Of a stretch of 64,000 nucleotides of DNA, positions 63,128 to 64,000 are shown piece after piece (within the stretch, counting starts at the first letter, position 1; every line of letters begins with the position of its first letter). Made by a program: the position numbers and the translations under genes. The stretch covers positions 1 to 64,000 of the forward strand of contig NZ_AFPK01000014.1 of the NCBI RefSeq assembly GCF_000220525.1. The letters are read 5' to 3'. Below the pieces are notes generated by a model. The model was not told the origin of the DNA, searched no databases, and worked only from the letters and a program-made list of their open reading frames with translations. Source of the DNA: Ochrovirga pacifica. GTDB lineage: Bacteria; Bacteroidota; Bacteroidia; Flavobacteriales; Flavobacteriaceae.

Positions 63128-63916
63128 ATGGAGACTCAAAAGATCGCAGAACATATTAGTACTTGGTTAAAAGATTACGCTAACAAAGCAGGAGTAAAAG
63201 GTTTTGTTGTAGGGGTTTCTGGTGGAATTGACTCTGCCGTAACATCTACTTTATGTGCCAGCACAGGAATGCCAACAGTTTGTGTAGAAATGCCTATACA
63301 TCAACATCCAGATCAGGTAAGCCGTGCTCAAGAACACATTGCTCAGCTAAAAAATCGTTTTAACAATGTATGTGATGAACGTGTAGACTTAACCCAAAGT
63401 TTTGAGACTTTTAAAAATGCCGTTCCTAATTCTGATAACGAAGCAATTTTGAATTTAACCTTAGCCAATACTAGAGCAAGATTGCGAATGACTACCTTAT
63501 ACTATATTGCAGGATTGCACAGCAGTTTGGTAGCAGGAACAGGAAATAAAGTAGAAGATTTTGGAGTTGGCTTTTACACTAAATACGGTGATGGTGGTGT
63601 AGACCTAAGCCCTATTGCAGATTTGGTAAAAAGCGAAGTATATGCCTTGGGAGCATATTTAAAAGTTCCAGCAGCAATCCAAAACGCAGCTCCTACAGAT
63701 GGTTTGTTTGGAGATAGTAGAACTGATGAAGATCAATTAGGTGCCAGTTATGACGAGCTAGAATGGGCCATGAAACAACAAGACCTTGGAGCAACGTCGG
63801 CAGATTTTATAGAGCGAGAAAAAGAAGTGTTTGATATTTATAGCAAACTCAACAAGGTCAATCAACATAAAATGCAACCAATCCCTGTTTGTGAAATTCC
63901 ACCTGAATGGAAATAA
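63128..63916 (+). CDS. nadE: NAD synthetase (ammonia-dependent)
   Basis: Amidates nicotinic acid adenine dinucleotide to NAD+. The 262-aa protein has only the synthetase domain: PP-loop VVGVSGGIDSAV, SLVAGTGNKVEDFGVGFYTK, GDGGVDLSPIADLVKSEVY and TDGLFGDSRTDEDQLG. No glutaminase (nitrilase) domain, so free ammonia is the expected nitrogen donor. The nadE-gldB-gldC neighbourhood is typical of flavobacteria. The remaining 84 bp to the window edge show no gene. Confidence 0.96.
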   Translation: METQKIAEHISTWLKDYANKAGVKGFVVGVSGGIDSAVTSTLCASTGMPTVCVEMPIHQHPDQVSRAQEHIAQLKNRFNNVCDERVDLTQSFETFKNAVPNSDNEAILNLTLANTRARLRMTTLYYIAGLHSSLVAGTGNKVEDFGVGFYTKYGDGGVDLSPIADLVKSEVYALGAYLKVPAAIQNAAPTDGLFGDSRTDEDQLGASYDELEWAMKQQDLGATSADFIEREKEVFDIYSKLNKVNQHKMQPIPVCEIPPEWK

Positions 63917-64000
63917 CACCATAAACCTTACTCGCGGTTGTTGTTTATAACACGTTTTTTTCTTTAAAAAAACAAACTTTTACCAAAACAGTAGGTCTAA

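Overview
The window reads as ordinary core chromosome of a gliding, probably marine flavobacterium (Bacteroidota, Flavobacteriia). The DNA is AT-rich and genes sit closely on both strands. Many upstream regions carry the flavobacterial -10 type TAnnTTTG, sometimes with a TTG/TTTG about 16-19 nt upstream, and clear Shine-Dalgarno sites are scarce. Lineage markers are gldB/gldC gliding genes beside nadE, mevalonate-pathway genes, an OmpA protein with thrombospondin type 3 repeats, paired AddA/AddB-like proteins, and many SPII lipoproteins. I see no insertion sequence, prophage, CRISPR array, integrase or rRNA.

Layout. 1-6 kb: a truncated PepSY/flavodoxin/FNR reductase, gpmI, a 465-bp gap with a folded repeat-like element (about 3757-3935), and an acetyl-CoA synthetase. 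6-11.3 kb: a GH16 galactanase-like lipoprotein downstream of a galactose operon (GntR regulator, galM, galK, galT), with a perfect palindrome just upstream of the regulator gene. 11.5-16.5 kb: guaC, a uracil-DNA glycosylase homologue, DoxX, accA, a CpsB-like PHP phosphatase and an RsuA/RluB pseudouridine synthase. 16.5-19.5 kb: a UbiA prenyltransferase with mevalonate kinase and mvaD. 19.5-26 kb: a 78-aa orphan, a secreted orphan, a pentapeptide-repeat protein, a HI0933-like flavoprotein, a HAD phosphatase, an aldonolactone oxidoreductase homologue, a MazG-like protein, a small membrane protein and a KirBac-type channel.

26-30 kb: an operon of DUF493 plus three periplasmic PPIase/SurA-like proteins. 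30-41.7 kb: AAA ATPase-recQ-fmt, HU, YqgE, an aminotransferase IV, a START-like protein, DUF4294, an M42 peptidase, fbp, tRNA-Leu(CAA), prs, rplY, pth. 41.7-52.7 kb: a five-gene minus-strand operon (AddB-like, hydrolase, MATE, enoyl-CoA hydratase, queD), the OmpA gene, and the AddA-like helicase-nuclease. 52.7-60.3 kb: TerB-like protein and a metal-uptake locus: MntR-like regulator, binding lipoprotein, ATPase and two permeases each carrying a C-terminal winged-helix-like tail, divergent from a TonB-dependent receptor across a 28-bp perfect palindrome. 60.6-64 kb: recA, gldC, gldB, nadE.

Functional themes are galactan/galactose use, mevalonate-derived lipids, outer-membrane protein biogenesis, recombination (AddAB-like, RecQ, RecA) and manganese-type metal homeostasis. 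No spectacular new system stands out. The best leads are the folded element near 3.8 kb, the shared MntR-type palindrome with the permease-winged-helix fusions, the palindrome beside the GntR gene, a recurring leaderless promoter geometry, and an acidic reading frame continuing past the pentapeptide-protein stop codon.
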